64,000 bases of DNA from JAJPXC01 sp964510535 (GCA_964510535.1 CAZECG010000004.1:46634-110633); one strand, 5' to 3'; positions 35,574-45,306 are shown, counted from the first letter of the stretch. Numbers and translations: made by a program. The notes: generated by a model not told the origin, from the sequence alone.

Positions 35574-36344
35574 ATGAAAAAATTTTTGGCTATGATTGCA
35601 GCGTGCGTTCTGAGTTTTACGCCGGTGTATTCACAATCGTTTCTTAACACACTCAACGAACGTAACATTTTTAATCATCTTGGGGTATCTGTCCATGCCG
35701 CTACTACCGGTTTTGGCTTTGAATTTGCCACACCGATAACCAATTGGGTGACTATGAGGATCGGGGGAACGTTTATGCCCGGGTTCAAGTTTAGCACTGA
35801 TGTAGATGGCGACTATTATTATAACGACAACACAACAGGCTTTGAAGGGGAATATCCTTTCTCCGTAGATGTTGACGCTTCTTTAAAACGTGCCCAAGGA
35901 AGCCTTGTATTTAACATATACCCGTTTGGCTCGCGTTATAATTTCTTCATCGCGGCAGGTGCTTATTTCGGGGGAAGCAAAATCCTTAAAATCACCGGCC
36001 ATAGTGATGAGCTTGAGGAAGCCATGGCGCATGGTGATGCGTCGGTATTTATTGGTGACTACCTATTGCCTGTTGATGAGAACGGAAATGTGCGTGGCGG
36101 TCTCAAAACCAAATCATTCCGTCCCTACCTTGGACTTGGGTTCGGTCGCCCCGTACCAAATAAACGTGTGTCGTTTATGTTTGAACTCGGTGTCCAGTTC
36201 CAGGGGAAAATGAAGGTTTACACTGATTACGGCGATATCGAGGAACTTGCTAAGGATTATAACGATGATGATTGGCAAAAATGGATGGATAAACTCACGG
36301 TTTATCCCGTCATGAAATTCACTCTTTGTGGACGCATCATCTGA
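35574..36344 (+). CDS. Outer-membrane beta-barrel protein
   Basis: A 256-residue exported protein. The start MKKFLAMIAACVLSFTPVYS gives a clean signal peptide; a longer frame starting 90 nt upstream would put an unrelated hydrophobic stretch before it and covers the -7 box. The mature chain alternates as in small barrels: HLGVSVHAATTGFGFEFATP, NWVTMRIGGTFMPGF, RYNFFIAAGAYFGG, FRPYLGLGFGRPV and FMFELGVQFQG, with the typical terminal aromatic-rich strand MKFTLCGRII. Function unknown. Confidence 0.82.
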   Translation: MKKFLAMIAACVLSFTPVYSQSFLNTLNERNIFNHLGVSVHAATTGFGFEFATPITNWVTMRIGGTFMPGFKFSTDVDGDYYYNDNTTGFEGEYPFSVDVDASLKRAQGSLVFNIYPFGSRYNFFIAAGAYFGGSKILKITGHSDELEEAMAHGDASVFIGDYLLPVDENGNVRGGLKTKSFRPYLGLGFGRPVPNKRVSFMFELGVQFQGKMKVYTDYGDIEELAKDYNDDDWQKWMDKLTVYPVMKFTLCGRII

Positions 36345-36367
36345 TATCGTTGTAAATCTATAGGAAC

Positions 36368-36419
36368 ATAAAATAAGCGGAGACCTTGGATAATCTATCC
36401 GGGTCTCCGCTTATTTTAT
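36368..36419. terminator. Bidirectional terminator
   Basis: An 18-bp perfect inverted repeat (ATAAAATAAGCGGAGACC and its complement) with a 16-nt loop between the convergent barrel-protein and DUF1846 genes. A/T-rich ends provide a U-tract on both strands. Confidence 0.85.
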
Positions 36420-36434
36420 CAGACTCTTGACAGC

Positions 36435-37901
36435 TTAATTTTGCTTTTTCGCAGGGTCGCAAGTCAAGCCGACACCGAGTTTCTTGAAAATCTTATGATC
36501 GACCTCGCCGAGCATCACGGTTGAGTGCATTTGGCATCCATACAGTTCCGGCAACTTTTCAAGCGCTCGTCGGCAGTTCTCGTCGTGTGTGCTGAGTACA
36601 GAAAGCGCTACAAGCACTTCATCGGTATGCAGACGCGGGTTATGGCTTCTTAGATACTCCGTTTTGGTGTGTTGTATGGGTTCAATCATTTCCTGCGGTA
36701 TGAGTTTCAAACCGTGGTCAATGCCTGCGAGATGTTTCACTGCATTTAAAATCAAAGCTGCGCTTGGACCGAGCAATGCGCTTGATTCGGCTGTTATGAT
36801 GGAGCCGTCGGCCAGTTCTATAGCAGAGCAGGGAAGACCGCTTTTTTCGGCGCGGTCTTTAGCTGCCTTGATTGGACGGCGGTATGAGATGTCGATTTTG
36901 GCCTGTTTAAACAGCAGTGCGATTTTGTTGACCTCGTTGTCATTACCTTCGCCTTGTGCGAGACGGTTTAGCGCGGTATAATAGCGGCGTATGATTTCGT
37001 TTTTTGATGCGTCACAGCACACCTCGTCATCGTTGATGCAGAATCCCACCATGTTTACCCCCATATCGGTTGGCGACTTGTATGGGTTTTCCCCATAGAT
37101 TCCTTCAAATAAGGCGTTGAGCACGGGGTATATTTCTATATCGCGGTTGTAGTTGATGGCTGTCTTTCCGTATGCTTCGAGGTGGAAAGGGTCAATCATA
37201 TTGACATCGTTGAGGTCGGCTGTCGCTGCCTCGTATGCAATGTTGACAGGGTGTTTAAGAGGCAGGCTCCACACGGGAAATGTCTCAAATTTGGCATAAC
37301 CGGCTTCAACGCCGCGTTTATGCTCATTGTAAAGTTGGCTTAGACAAACCGCCATTTTACCGCTTCCGGGGCCTGGTGCAGTGATGATGACGAGCGGACG
37401 TGTGGTCTCTATGTAGTCATTGTGTCCGAATCCTTCATCCGAGGCAATGAGACCTACGTTGGTAGGATAGCCTTCTATCGTATAGTGATAATAAGTCGTG
37501 ATACCCATGCGCTCAAGACGTCGGCGGAATGAGTCCGCACTGATTTGTCCATTGTAGTGGGTTATTACTACTGAGCTTACAAGGAATCCGCGGTTTTGAA
37601 ACTCGCTTCGCAACCTCAGTACATCCATGTCGTATGTGATGCCGAGGTCATTGCGCACCTTGTTCTTTTCTATGTCGAGCGCGCTGATTACTATGACTAT
37701 CTCAGCGTGGTCGCGCAACTGCGACAGCATTTTCAGTTTGCTGTCGGGCTGAAAACCCGGTAACACTCTGCTGGCGTGGTGGTCGTCAAATAGTTTGCCG
37801 CCAAGTTCAAGATATAACTTATTGCCAAACTGAGCAATGCGCTCTTTGATGTGTTCCGACTGTATCCTTAGATATTTGTCGTTGTCAAATCCGTATTTCA
37901 T
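36435..37901 (-). CDS. DUF1846 domain-containing protein
   Basis: A 488-residue cytosolic protein starting MKYGFDNDKYLRIQSEHI, with FGNKLYLELGGKLFDD and the signature ITAPGPGSGKMAVCLSQLYNE near 175-195, all features of DUF1846. The GPGSGK stretch resembles a P-loop. Family members have a solved structure but no assigned reaction. Later motifs are FHLEAYGKTAINYNRD and CQMHSTVMLGEVD. It is monocistronic, with a full promoter upstream and a terminator downstream. Confidence 0.93.
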   Translation of the reverse strand: MKYGFDNDKYLRIQSEHIKERIAQFGNKLYLELGGKLFDDHHASRVLPGFQPDSKLKMLSQLRDHAEIVIVISALDIEKNKVRNDLGITYDMDVLRLRSEFQNRGFLVSSVVITHYNGQISADSFRRRLERMGITTYYHYTIEGYPTNVGLIASDEGFGHNDYIETTRPLVIITAPGPGSGKMAVCLSQLYNEHKRGVEAGYAKFETFPVWSLPLKHPVNIAYEAATADLNDVNMIDPFHLEAYGKTAINYNRDIEIYPVLNALFEGIYGENPYKSPTDMGVNMVGFCINDDEVCCDASKNEIIRRYYTALNRLAQGEGNDNEVNKIALLFKQAKIDISYRRPIKAAKDRAEKSGLPCSAIELADGSIITAESSALLGPSAALILNAVKHLAGIDHGLKLIPQEMIEPIQHTKTEYLRSHNPRLHTDEVLVALSVLSTHDENCRRALEKLPELYGCQMHSTVMLGEVDHKIFKKLGVGLTCDPAKKQN

Positions 37902-37929
37902 ATATTGATATATATTTAATAACGGTTTA

Positions 37930-37960
37930 CAAAATTAGCGTGATTTTTCGTTTTTTGCAA
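37930..37960 (-). promoter_or_regulatory. Promoter of the DUF1846 gene (TTG, 20 nt, TAATTTTG)
   Basis: On the minus strand TTG at 37960-37958 is followed after 20 nt by TAATTTTG at 37937-37930, the complete Bacteroidetes arrangement, 29 nt before the ATG. Confidence 0.62.
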
Positions 37961-38043
37961 CCTCGGCCGAACTTTTATTTGCCTATAAACACATCTTTTT
38001 TTTAAAGAAACCAGATGAACGGAGTCGCATTATTGCTCACTTG

Positions 38044-39639
38044 TCAGAATATCGCTTTGTATTGTTCAAGCAGAGCTGAGAAACGCGGAAAGTCGCGTAA
38101 TGGACTCACGTTGATGCGTGCGTCGTTGTTGCGATTCCAATCGTGGGCGTTGGCATACCCATTGCTAAGCGCGCGTTCCATACAGTCAAGAGCTTTGTCG
38201 GTCATTCCGGCTTGGGAGTAGAGACAGGCTGCGTAATAGTTAACCAATCCGTCAGTGTCAGCATTTTCTGCCAGTTGTTTCTCAATCCACTCCACGGCCT
38301 CTGCCCGTTTCCCGGTGAATAACAGTGCGAAACCTTGTAACGATTTTATTGATTCGTCATCCGGGTTTATTAGATTTATCACTCTTTCATAGAATGTTGA
38401 CGCATTTTCCGGCATATTTAAATAATTGCTAAGAATCCAGCCTCTAATCATGTAATAATAAGGCGTTTCCGCATCGTTTAATATCGCTTCGCCGATTGCG
38501 TCAGACGCTTCTTGGTAACGTTTGAGGTCAACTAATGCGAGTGCTTTCTGTGCGAGAGCCTCGGCATTGTCGGGCGATTTTGACAATGATTTCTCCGCTG
38601 CGGCGAGAGCGTCTTCCGCTCTCCATTGTGCGCGGCGCACTTTGGCGAGGGTGACATAGAATGATGCGTTATCCGGGGTAGAGCCAATCGCATATTCGAT
38701 ATCTGCCGATGCCTGTGCGTAGTTGCCAAGAGCATATGAACATTCTGCCATTGAGCGGTAAAGGCCGGGGTGGTCATACAGATTTTCGTCAACTATGGTC
38801 TTGAAGTCGCCGATTGCTGCAAGATAACGGTGGTGGTTCATCGCTATGACTGCGCGAATGTAATAAAACATCCCCACGCGTGGAGCTTGTCTGATAGCGT
38901 TGCTTAATCCTGTTATCACTGCGGTGTAGTCATCATCGCTCATGTTGACCAATTCTCTCAATGCCTTGTTGTTGGTGTTGTCGGTGCTGAGCGCGAGTAC
39001 CAAATCGTCAACTGCGCCGGTGTTGTTTCCCATCATGCGTCGCACTGACGCCCTGCGAGTATATACGTCGCTTTGAGAGGGTGCGGTGGCTACTGCTTGG
39101 TCGGCGTATTCATTTGCGAGTCCGAGATTGTTTTCTTTGACGGCGCATCTGGCCATCCCGAACAATCCTTCTAAACTGCGGGCGTTAAGCCTGTACAGAC
39201 GTTGGTAATCAAGTTTTGCGTCTCCGTATTGTCCGAGTTCATACTCTACATTGGCGCGTTGGTATAGCGTTACATAGTTGTCTGGATACAGGCGCAGAGC
39301 GGCGTTGAGGTCGTTGAGGGCTTCACTCCTTTTGCCTGTGTTCTCGTAGATGTTGGCTCTGAGGCAAAGTGCTTGAAAACGGGTGTCCTTTTCGTTTTCG
39401 GGTGCATATTTCAATGCTTCGTCCACATCGTTTAATGCACGCAGATATTGATTGTATCTGTAGTATTCGTTTGCACGTTTTAGATATGTTTCATAGTCTT
39501 GTGGATTCTCGTCAATCAATTTCTGATAGGCGTTCATCATCGCCTGTGTCATGGGATTGAGTTGAGAACTCTGCGCTGTCAAACCAATGGATAACGCGCT
39601 CAACGATAATGCTATGATGACCTTTTTTATAGTTTTCAT
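38044..39639 (-). CDS. Exported TPR-repeat protein
   Basis: A 531-residue protein with signal peptide MKTIKKVIIALSLSALSIGLTAQ followed almost entirely by tetratricopeptide repeats, about 12-13 of them from 37 to 510: YLKRANEYYRYNQYLRALNDVDEALKY, split by a helix turn, ALCLRANIYENTGKRSEALNDL, YYMIRGWILSN and others with the W/Y-G-A-P pattern. It is probably a periplasmic scaffold for protein-protein contacts. It lies 47 bp behind kdsA on the same strand, likely the last gene of rsmE-kdsA-TPR. Confidence 0.9.
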   Translation of the reverse strand: MKTIKKVIIALSLSALSIGLTAQSSQLNPMTQAMMNAYQKLIDENPQDYETYLKRANEYYRYNQYLRALNDVDEALKYAPENEKDTRFQALCLRANIYENTGKRSEALNDLNAALRLYPDNYVTLYQRANVEYELGQYGDAKLDYQRLYRLNARSLEGLFGMARCAVKENNLGLANEYADQAVATAPSQSDVYTRRASVRRMMGNNTGAVDDLVLALSTDNTNNKALRELVNMSDDDYTAVITGLSNAIRQAPRVGMFYYIRAVIAMNHHRYLAAIGDFKTIVDENLYDHPGLYRSMAECSYALGNYAQASADIEYAIGSTPDNASFYVTLAKVRRAQWRAEDALAAAEKSLSKSPDNAEALAQKALALVDLKRYQEASDAIGEAILNDAETPYYYMIRGWILSNYLNMPENASTFYERVINLINPDDESIKSLQGFALLFTGKRAEAVEWIEKQLAENADTDGLVNYYAACLYSQAGMTDKALDCMERALSNGYANAHDWNRNNDARINVSPLRDFPRFSALLEQYKAIF

Positions 39640-39686
39640 TTATGGCCGGTTGTGGGTGTCTTTATCAATTTGATGGGCATTTTGCT

Positions 39687-40520
39687 TTAGTCGCTGATTT
39701 TATTGATGGCTTGACGCAAGATCGTCAGCCGTTCAAGTAGAGCGGGAAGTGATTCGAGTTTTAGCATATTGGCTCCATCACTTTTTGCTACCGCCGGGTT
39801 TTGATGAGTCTCCATGAATAGTCCGTCAGCACCTGCGGCTATGCCGCATCGGGCCACCGTTTCTATCAAGTCGGGCCGTCCTCCGGTGACTCCGGCTGAT
39901 TGGTTGGGCTGTTGCAACGAGTGGGTCACATCAAGAATCACCGGGCAACCGTTTTTTCTCATTTCCGGTATGCCGCGGTAATCGACAATTAGGTCTTGAT
40001 AACCAAATGTGGTGCCGCGCTCAGTGATGGCGACAGCATTGTTACCCGCATCGCGTACCTTTTGCACCGCATGGCGCATAGCTTCGGGCGACAGGAACTG
40101 TCCTTTCTTTATGTTGACCATTTTTCCTGTTTTTGCCGCAGCGACAAGCAAATCGGTCTGGCGACATAAAAATGCGGGAATTTGTAGTATATCGACGTAT
40201 TTTGCGGCAGTTTCGGCTTCATCGGCGGCGTGTATGTCTGTAACCACAGGGATACCGAACATCTCTCTCACTTTTTTCAAAATATCCAGTGCTTCGATGT
40301 CACCGATTCCCGTGAATGAATCTATGCGGGAACGGTTAGCCTTGCGATAGCTGCCTTTGAATACATATGGTATGCCAAGTCGTGAGGTTACTTCGACACA
40401 TTTTGATGCGATGTCGAGCGCCATTTGCTCCCCTTCGATTACGCATGGACCGGCCAACAGGAAAAAATTGCCGTTTGGTGAATCGGAGAGGTATTTAAGT
40501 ATGTCTGTATTATTCTTCAT
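39687..40520 (-). CDS. kdsA: 3-deoxy-8-phosphooctulonate synthase
   Basis: A 277-residue TIM-barrel enzyme that condenses PEP with arabinose 5-phosphate to Kdo-8-phosphate for lipid A/LPS core synthesis. Motifs include FLLAGPCVIEG, FKGSYRKANRSR (PEP/A5P binding), PVVTDIHA, IPAFLCRQTDLL, NIKKGQFLSP, ERGTTFGYQDLIVD and DVTHSLQQP. C26 in AGPC is the metal-ligand Cys of the metal-dependent class. It is 12 bp downstream of rsmE. Confidence 0.97.
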   Translation of the reverse strand: MKNNTDILKYLSDSPNGNFFLLAGPCVIEGEQMALDIASKCVEVTSRLGIPYVFKGSYRKANRSRIDSFTGIGDIEALDILKKVREMFGIPVVTDIHAADEAETAAKYVDILQIPAFLCRQTDLLVAAAKTGKMVNIKKGQFLSPEAMRHAVQKVRDAGNNAVAITERGTTFGYQDLIVDYRGIPEMRKNGCPVILDVTHSLQQPNQSAGVTGGRPDLIETVARCGIAAGADGLFMETHQNPAVAKSDGANMLKLESLPALLERLTILRQAINKISD

Positions 40521-40532
40521 TATCTCCTTTAA

Positions 40533-41243
40533 TTATCTGTTAATCTGGTTTATTATATGGCAGGTATCGCAGGCTACTATTGCGGCGGTCTCAGTGCGCA
40601 GACGGTTGTCGCCGAGGGTTATAGGTATAAATCCGTTGTCCAAAGCCAACTTCACTTCTTCCGCCGAAAAGTCACCTTCCGGGCCTACCAATATAGTCGT
40701 ATCGGTATTGGCTTGATACTCCTTTGCAAACAGCCGTCGCTTGACGGTATCGTCGCAGTAGGCGATGAAACGCTGTTGGGTTTTAATGCTGGTGACGAAT
40801 CGTTTGAAGTCGGTCATTTCGTCGATAGTCGGCAATGTGGCTTTAAGAGATTGTTTCATAGCCGATACTGCGATTTTTTCAAGACGTTCGCGTTTCAGCT
40901 CTTTTCTCTCTGAATGTCGGCAACGAAGGGGGACTATCCGATTCACGCCGATTTCCGTCAACTTTTCCACAACCCATTCCATTCTATCGAGATGTTTGGT
41001 CGGAGCGATGCCGATGATAATCTTGTTTGACCATGCGGGGGGAAGCGCAATGCGCTCAATTACCTCCACTACCGCGTGTTTCGGATGTGGATCCATCAGA
41101 CGGCATAGGAAACGATGTCCTTTACCATCGACCACCTCGATGGTATCGCCAACTTTCATCCTCAGCACGCGTACGGCGTGTTGAGAGTCGCTCTCTGGCA
41201 AGGTGTCGGAACTTTCTATATCAGGGGCAAAGAACTGAATCAT
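40533..41243 (-). CDS. rsmE: 16S rRNA (uracil1498-N3)-methyltransferase
   Basis: A 236-residue SPOUT-fold enzyme methylating U1498 of 16S rRNA. The N-terminal PUA-like part contains SDSQHAVRVLRMKVGDTIEVVDG, the SPOUT part RIVPLRCRHSE and AVSAMKQSLKATLP, and the SAM-binding trefoil knot TTILVGPEGDFSAEEV and LGDNRLRTETAA. All motifs match RsmE. It starts the run rsmE-kdsA-TPR on the minus strand. Confidence 0.96.
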   Translation of the reverse strand: MIQFFAPDIESSDTLPESDSQHAVRVLRMKVGDTIEVVDGKGHRFLCRLMDPHPKHAVVEVIERIALPPAWSNKIIIGIAPTKHLDRMEWVVEKLTEIGVNRIVPLRCRHSERKELKRERLEKIAVSAMKQSLKATLPTIDEMTDFKRFVTSIKTQQRFIAYCDDTVKRRLFAKEYQANTDTTILVGPEGDFSAEEVKLALDNGFIPITLGDNRLRTETAAIVACDTCHIINQINR

Positions 41244-41313
41244 TTCTTTCTGCTAATGTGGTTATGTTTCGATGAACCCTTTTGGGTGCGTTGTCGCTTA
41301 GTTTAGTCTGTTT

Positions 41314-42657
41314 CTATACTTCGGCTTTTGAGTGGCGATGATTGTTGTCCTTGAAAACGATAACAAAAGCTATTGCTACAGCAAGGGCGAATCCGGCGAA
41401 AATAAACCAAGTCGTTTCCCAATCGCCCAATAGGTATGCTTCGTTGCCGACTGGTGTCCATTTGCAGAAATGGTCAACTACCGCTCCGGCCGACAATGTG
41501 CCGACGGTCGCGCCTATGCCATTGGTCATCAGCATGAACAAGCCTTGTGCGGATGCTCGGATTGACTTGTCAGTCTCTTGTTCGACAAACAATGCGCCCG
41601 ATACGTTGAAGAAATCAAACGCCACACCATAGACAATCATTGAGAGTATGAACAACATCACGCCGGGGAAGTCGGGGTTGCCTATCCCGAAGAACCCGAA
41701 GCGTAACACCCAAGCAAACATGGCTATCAACATTACGCGTTTGATGCCGAATCGTTGCAAGAAAAATGGTATCATCAATATGCACAGTGCTTCCGAGATT
41801 TGCGACAACGAGGTGAGAAGCGTAGCGTTGTTTGCTGCGAATGTATCGGCAAAGCCTGAGCCTTTAAAGCTTGTTATAAATGGTGTCGCATAGCCGTTAG
41901 TCACCTGAAGACACATACCGAGGAGCATTGAGAAGATGAAGAAAATCGCCATCTTCTTAACCTTGAACAGTTTGAAAGCGTTAAGGCCAAGCAGTTCGGC
42001 CAATGATTGTTTCTTGTCGCTTTTGGCTATATTGCAGGCTGGCAAGGTGAAACAGTAGAGACCCAACACCAATCCGAGACCTCCAGATACAAGGAACTGC
42101 ATATATGTGTATTGGAATCGGAAAGCATTGTTGCCGAGTGTGAAGAAAAATTCACCGGTGTCGGTCAAAGCGGCGCAGTTGACAAACCACATGGTTGCGA
42201 TGAAACCAACCGTGCCGAATACGCGGATTGGCGGGAATGCCGATATGGTGTCAAAGCCGTTGTCTTTTAGTACCGTGAACGCCACTGTGTTTGACAATGA
42301 TATTGTCGGCATATAGAAAGCGACACTTATGGTGTAGAATGTCAGAAACATCGTGCGATCTGGAATTGTGCCGTCCATGTTGGCTGTATGACCGAGCCAC
42401 CAGCACCCGAGCATGAAAACTCCGGCTGCGAGTTGACATATGCCAAGCAGCTTTTGTGACTGAATCCAGCGGTCGGCGATAATACCCATTATCGTGGGCA
42501 TGAATATGGACACGATACCTTGTATGGCGTAAACCCATGGGATTAGGTCGCCTAATCCGACTGCGCCGAGATAGTTGCCGATACAGGTGAGATACGCTCC
42601 CCAGACTGCAAATTCCAGGAAGTTCATTACAATGAGACGTGATTTGATATTTTTCAT
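41314..42657 (-). CDS. Nucleoside:H+ symporter family MFS carrier (NupG-like)
   Basis: A 447-residue membrane protein with about 12 helices. The start KSRLIVMNFLEFAVWGAYLT is diagnostic of the NHS/NupG branch, followed by GIVSIFMPTIMGIIADRW (loop 2-3 motif). The C-terminal half has RFGIKRVMLIAMFAWVLRFGFFG, split across helices, and YGVAFDFFNVSGALFVEQ. It imports nucleosides with protons. It lies 21 bp downstream of the bifunctional nuclease gene and is the last gene of the DUF5106-mnmA-nuclease run. Confidence 0.9.
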   Translation of the reverse strand: MKNIKSRLIVMNFLEFAVWGAYLTCIGNYLGAVGLGDLIPWVYAIQGIVSIFMPTIMGIIADRWIQSQKLLGICQLAAGVFMLGCWWLGHTANMDGTIPDRTMFLTFYTISVAFYMPTISLSNTVAFTVLKDNGFDTISAFPPIRVFGTVGFIATMWFVNCAALTDTGEFFFTLGNNAFRFQYTYMQFLVSGGLGLVLGLYCFTLPACNIAKSDKKQSLAELLGLNAFKLFKVKKMAIFFIFSMLLGMCLQVTNGYATPFITSFKGSGFADTFAANNATLLTSLSQISEALCILMIPFFLQRFGIKRVMLIAMFAWVLRFGFFGIGNPDFPGVMLFILSMIVYGVAFDFFNVSGALFVEQETDKSIRASAQGLFMLMTNGIGATVGTLSAGAVVDHFCKWTPVGNEAYLLGDWETTWFIFAGFALAVAIAFVIVFKDNNHRHSKAEV

Positions 42658-42678
42658 GATGCAAATTTTTAGGTATCA

Positions 42679-43305
42679 TTAAATCGGGGAGTCTTCCCCG
42701 TTCTCATTCTGTTTTTTCTGTCGCTTGAAGTTGATGAGCGCCTGCACTCTCGCCGCTTTCTCATACTGTTCGTCATCGACTAATTTAGCCAATGTGCGCT
42801 CAAGCTCTTCTATCGCGTAGTTTTCAAGTTTGGGCTTTGGTTCGGTTATTTCCTCGTCATTCTTCATGTCAGAGTCGGAGTCGGACGAGGGAATATCCAT
42901 AACAAATCCGGTTTCTTCCATTATGGCCCGTGTGGTGTAGATGGGGGCCTTTGTTCGCATGGCTATGGCTATGGCGTCTGATGTCCTTGAGTCGAGCACT
43001 ACCTGGCGTTCGCCGTCGCTGAAAGTCAGTTCCGATAAAAATATACCGTTTTCGAATTTGTAGATAAACACCTCCTTCAGTGTTACACCGTACGCATGGG
43101 TGAAGCTGACGAAAAGGTCGTGGGTCAGCGGCCGCGGGGGAGTGATGCCCTCAATCTTGATGGCTATAGACTGAGCTTCGGCATTGCCGATGACGATGGG
43201 GATTCTGATTGGACCGTCGGCCTGTGCCATTATCAGGGCGTTAGCACCGGAGTGTATTTGGCTGTATGAGATTCCAAGCACTTTTAGTCTTATACGCTCT
43301 TTCAT
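42679..43305 (-). CDS. Bifunctional nuclease (DUF151) with UvrB/C motif
   Basis: A 208-residue cytosolic protein. Residues 1-135 form the bifunctional nuclease domain: LKVLGISYSQIHSGANALIM, IPIVIGNAEAQSIAIKIEG, PRPLTHDLF, and the active-site DSRTSDAIAIAMRTKAPIY at about 108-126. After an acidic linker, residues 165-200 (IEELERTLAKLVDDEQYEKA) form a UVR motif. Related plant and bacterial proteins have reported RNase/DNase activity. It is placed between mnmA and the nucleoside carrier. Confidence 0.92.
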   Translation of the reverse strand: MKERIRLKVLGISYSQIHSGANALIMAQADGPIRIPIVIGNAEAQSIAIKIEGITPPRPLTHDLFVSFTHAYGVTLKEVFIYKFENGIFLSELTFSDGERQVVLDSRTSDAIAIAMRTKAPIYTTRAIMEETGFVMDIPSSDSDSDMKNDEEITEPKPKLENYAIEELERTLAKLVDDEQYEKAARVQALINFKRQKKQNENGEDSPI

Positions 43306-43318
43306 AGACTGTTAGTGT

Positions 43319-44407
43319 TTAAAATTTCTTGTTATCAATGGATTGACCGGTGATTATCCCGCAGCCATAACATATTCGTCGTTCCCGGTCGTAAATGGAT
43401 GCGAACTGTCCTGGTGCTATTCCTTGCACCTTTTCTTCCGATTCAATGACGTATTCATTGGCTTCAAGATGGCGCAGCGTCCCATTGATAAATGTTGGGG
43501 TGTGTCGGTTTTTGAATGTGATTTCAACCGGCCGCTCGCATCCTGTCCACGGATTGCCCGAAATGAAGTGCATTTCGTCAAGGTGAAGCAGTTTGCCATA
43601 TTGTTTCTCTGTGTCATATCCGTTGGAAACATAGATGACATTGTCATGCACATTCTTTTTGACTACGTACCAAGGCCCGCCACTCAGTCCGAGGCCTTTG
43701 CGTTGTCCGATGGTGTGAAACCAATAACCTTTGTGCTCACCGAGTTTGCGTCCTGTTTCAATCTCAATGATTGGACCTGATTTTTCGCCGAGATGACGGC
43801 GTATGAAGTCGTTATAGTTAATGTTGCCAAGGAAACAAATCCCCTGACTGTCACGGCGATACGCATTTGGCATATTGGCTTTAATTGCTATTTCTCTGAC
43901 TTCGCTTTTCGGCATGTCTCCAATGGGAAACATCAAGTGGCTAAGTTGGTCATAACTTATGCGGGCTAAAAAGTCGGTTTGGTCTTTGACCGGGTCAACG
44001 GCAGTGCCAAGATACATTTTTCCGTCGTGTTCGACGATTGTCGCGTAATGGCCGGTTGCGGTCTTGTCAAACTCCTTACCCCATCGTTGCTCAAAATATC
44101 CGAATTTAATAATCTTATTGCACAGTATGTCGGGGTTGGGGGTAAGTCCTTCCTTGACTGTACGCAATGCGTATGCCATCACGTTGTCCCAATACTCTTG
44201 ATGGAGCGATACCACGTCAAACGGCAATTTGTAACGTGTCGCGATGCACTGGCACATCTCTATATCTTCCTCGGCTGAACAGTCGCCCTCGCCATTATCC
44301 ATCCCTATGCGTATGTAGAACAAGTGCAAGTCGTGCCCTTGCTCCATCATTCTGTGGACTGCTACTGCGCTGTCTACTCCGCCTGAAATTAATGCGGCCA
44401 CTTTCAT
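43319..44407 (-). CDS. mnmA: tRNA 2-thiouridine(34) synthase
   Basis: A 362-residue enzyme placing sulfur at the wobble uridine of Lys/Glu/Gln tRNAs. PP-loop SGGVDSAVAV at about 8-17; catalytic Cys pair C96 (NPDILCNKIIKFG) and C191 (QGICFLG); further motifs TATGHYA, KDQTDFLA and GLGLSGGPWYVV. Length and motifs are normal. It overlaps the DUF5106 gene by 4 nt (ATGA), and the bifunctional nuclease follows after 13 bp. No sulfur-relay genes are seen beside it. Confidence 0.97.
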   Translation of the reverse strand: MKVAALISGGVDSAVAVHRMMEQGHDLHLFYIRIGMDNGEGDCSAEEDIEMCQCIATRYKLPFDVVSLHQEYWDNVMAYALRTVKEGLTPNPDILCNKIIKFGYFEQRWGKEFDKTATGHYATIVEHDGKMYLGTAVDPVKDQTDFLARISYDQLSHLMFPIGDMPKSEVREIAIKANMPNAYRRDSQGICFLGNINYNDFIRRHLGEKSGPIIEIETGRKLGEHKGYWFHTIGQRKGLGLSGGPWYVVKKNVHDNVIYVSNGYDTEKQYGKLLHLDEMHFISGNPWTGCERPVEITFKNRHTPTFINGTLRHLEANEYVIESEEKVQGIAPGQFASIYDRERRICYGCGIITGQSIDNKKF

Positions 44408-45306
44408 TGCGGTTGTTGGACGGTTTGAGCGTTATTAATCATGTTAAAAGCGTTGATGACATTGTCTATCACCATGTTTTTGGCAATTATCTTTCGGTCT
44501 TTGTCAAGGAAATACATCACCGGAGCGTTACGCATATCAAACGTGTCATCGGCCTCTTCCGATGCCCCGACCACCCATGTCGCCGGGTAACGCGACACGC
44601 TTTCTTTCCATTCATCCGACGGTGAATCGGGATAGATGCTTACTATTTTAAGAATCCCCTTGTCAATCAGTTGTCTGGTGCTGAAGTCGGCTGCAAGGCG
44701 AGCTTTGACCAATGTGCAGTCGTCACAATCGGGATCATTGAAAAATAGCAAAATATAGGGCGATTCAACTTTGGAAAGGTCACTTTTGACGCCATCGACG
44801 GTTTCAAAGGGAAGTGGCGGCGCGACGGCTCCGAGTTGAGAATTAGTCAATACGCGCGCTTGATGCTCAAAGCGGGCGCGTGAGGCCCCCGGAATCTTTT
44901 TGTTGGAAGCAACAGCGGTTGCAAACGGGATATAAAGCTCATCGCTCAATACCTCAGCTGTATCGCTGTATAATGCTGATTCGGCTATCTCTCCAAGCGT
45001 AAGCAGATTGTTCTTGTTCCCTTTCACTTCGTTGATTAGCCGGTTTATTGACTCATGCACGGTGTCGGATGATGCGTATGGCATAAATGACACATAATCG
45101 CGGAATGCGACTGCCAATTTGGCGCGTGACGAAAACGCACTTTTCAAGTTGCAGCGGTCCCAGAAGTGCTCGACAAGATAGTTTGTGCGCTCGCTGAGTG
45201 TCGTTAGAGCTTCAGGCGGGGTCGGGTAGGGGAAATAGGTGTCGGCACCCCGCACCGCCATCGCGGCTGTCACTGTTAAAAATATGGTGAAAAATAGTTT
45301 CTTCAT
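44404..45306 (-). CDS. DUF5106 / thioredoxin-like exported protein
   Basis: A 300-residue exported protein, signal peptide MKKLFFTIFLTVTAAMAVRG. The N-terminal helical domain at about 25-160 (LSERTNYLVEHFWDRCNL) is DUF5106-like; the C-terminal thioredoxin-like domain at about 165-285 carries LLFFNDPDCDDCTLVKARL, giving a CDDC pair, and ATWVVGASEE, then MYFLDKDRKII. Probably a periplasmic thiol oxidoreductase of the type Bacteroidetes carry in families. It is the first gene before mnmA, with a full promoter upstream. Confidence 0.85.
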   Translation of the reverse strand: MKKLFFTIFLTVTAAMAVRGADTYFPYPTPPEALTTLSERTNYLVEHFWDRCNLKSAFSSRAKLAVAFRDYVSFMPYASSDTVHESINRLINEVKGNKNNLLTLGEIAESALYSDTAEVLSDELYIPFATAVASNKKIPGASRARFEHQARVLTNSQLGAVAPPLPFETVDGVKSDLSKVESPYILLFFNDPDCDDCTLVKARLAADFSTRQLIDKGILKIVSIYPDSPSDEWKESVSRYPATWVVGASEEADDTFDMRNAPVMYFLDKDRKIIAKNMVIDNVINAFNMINNAQTVQQPQ

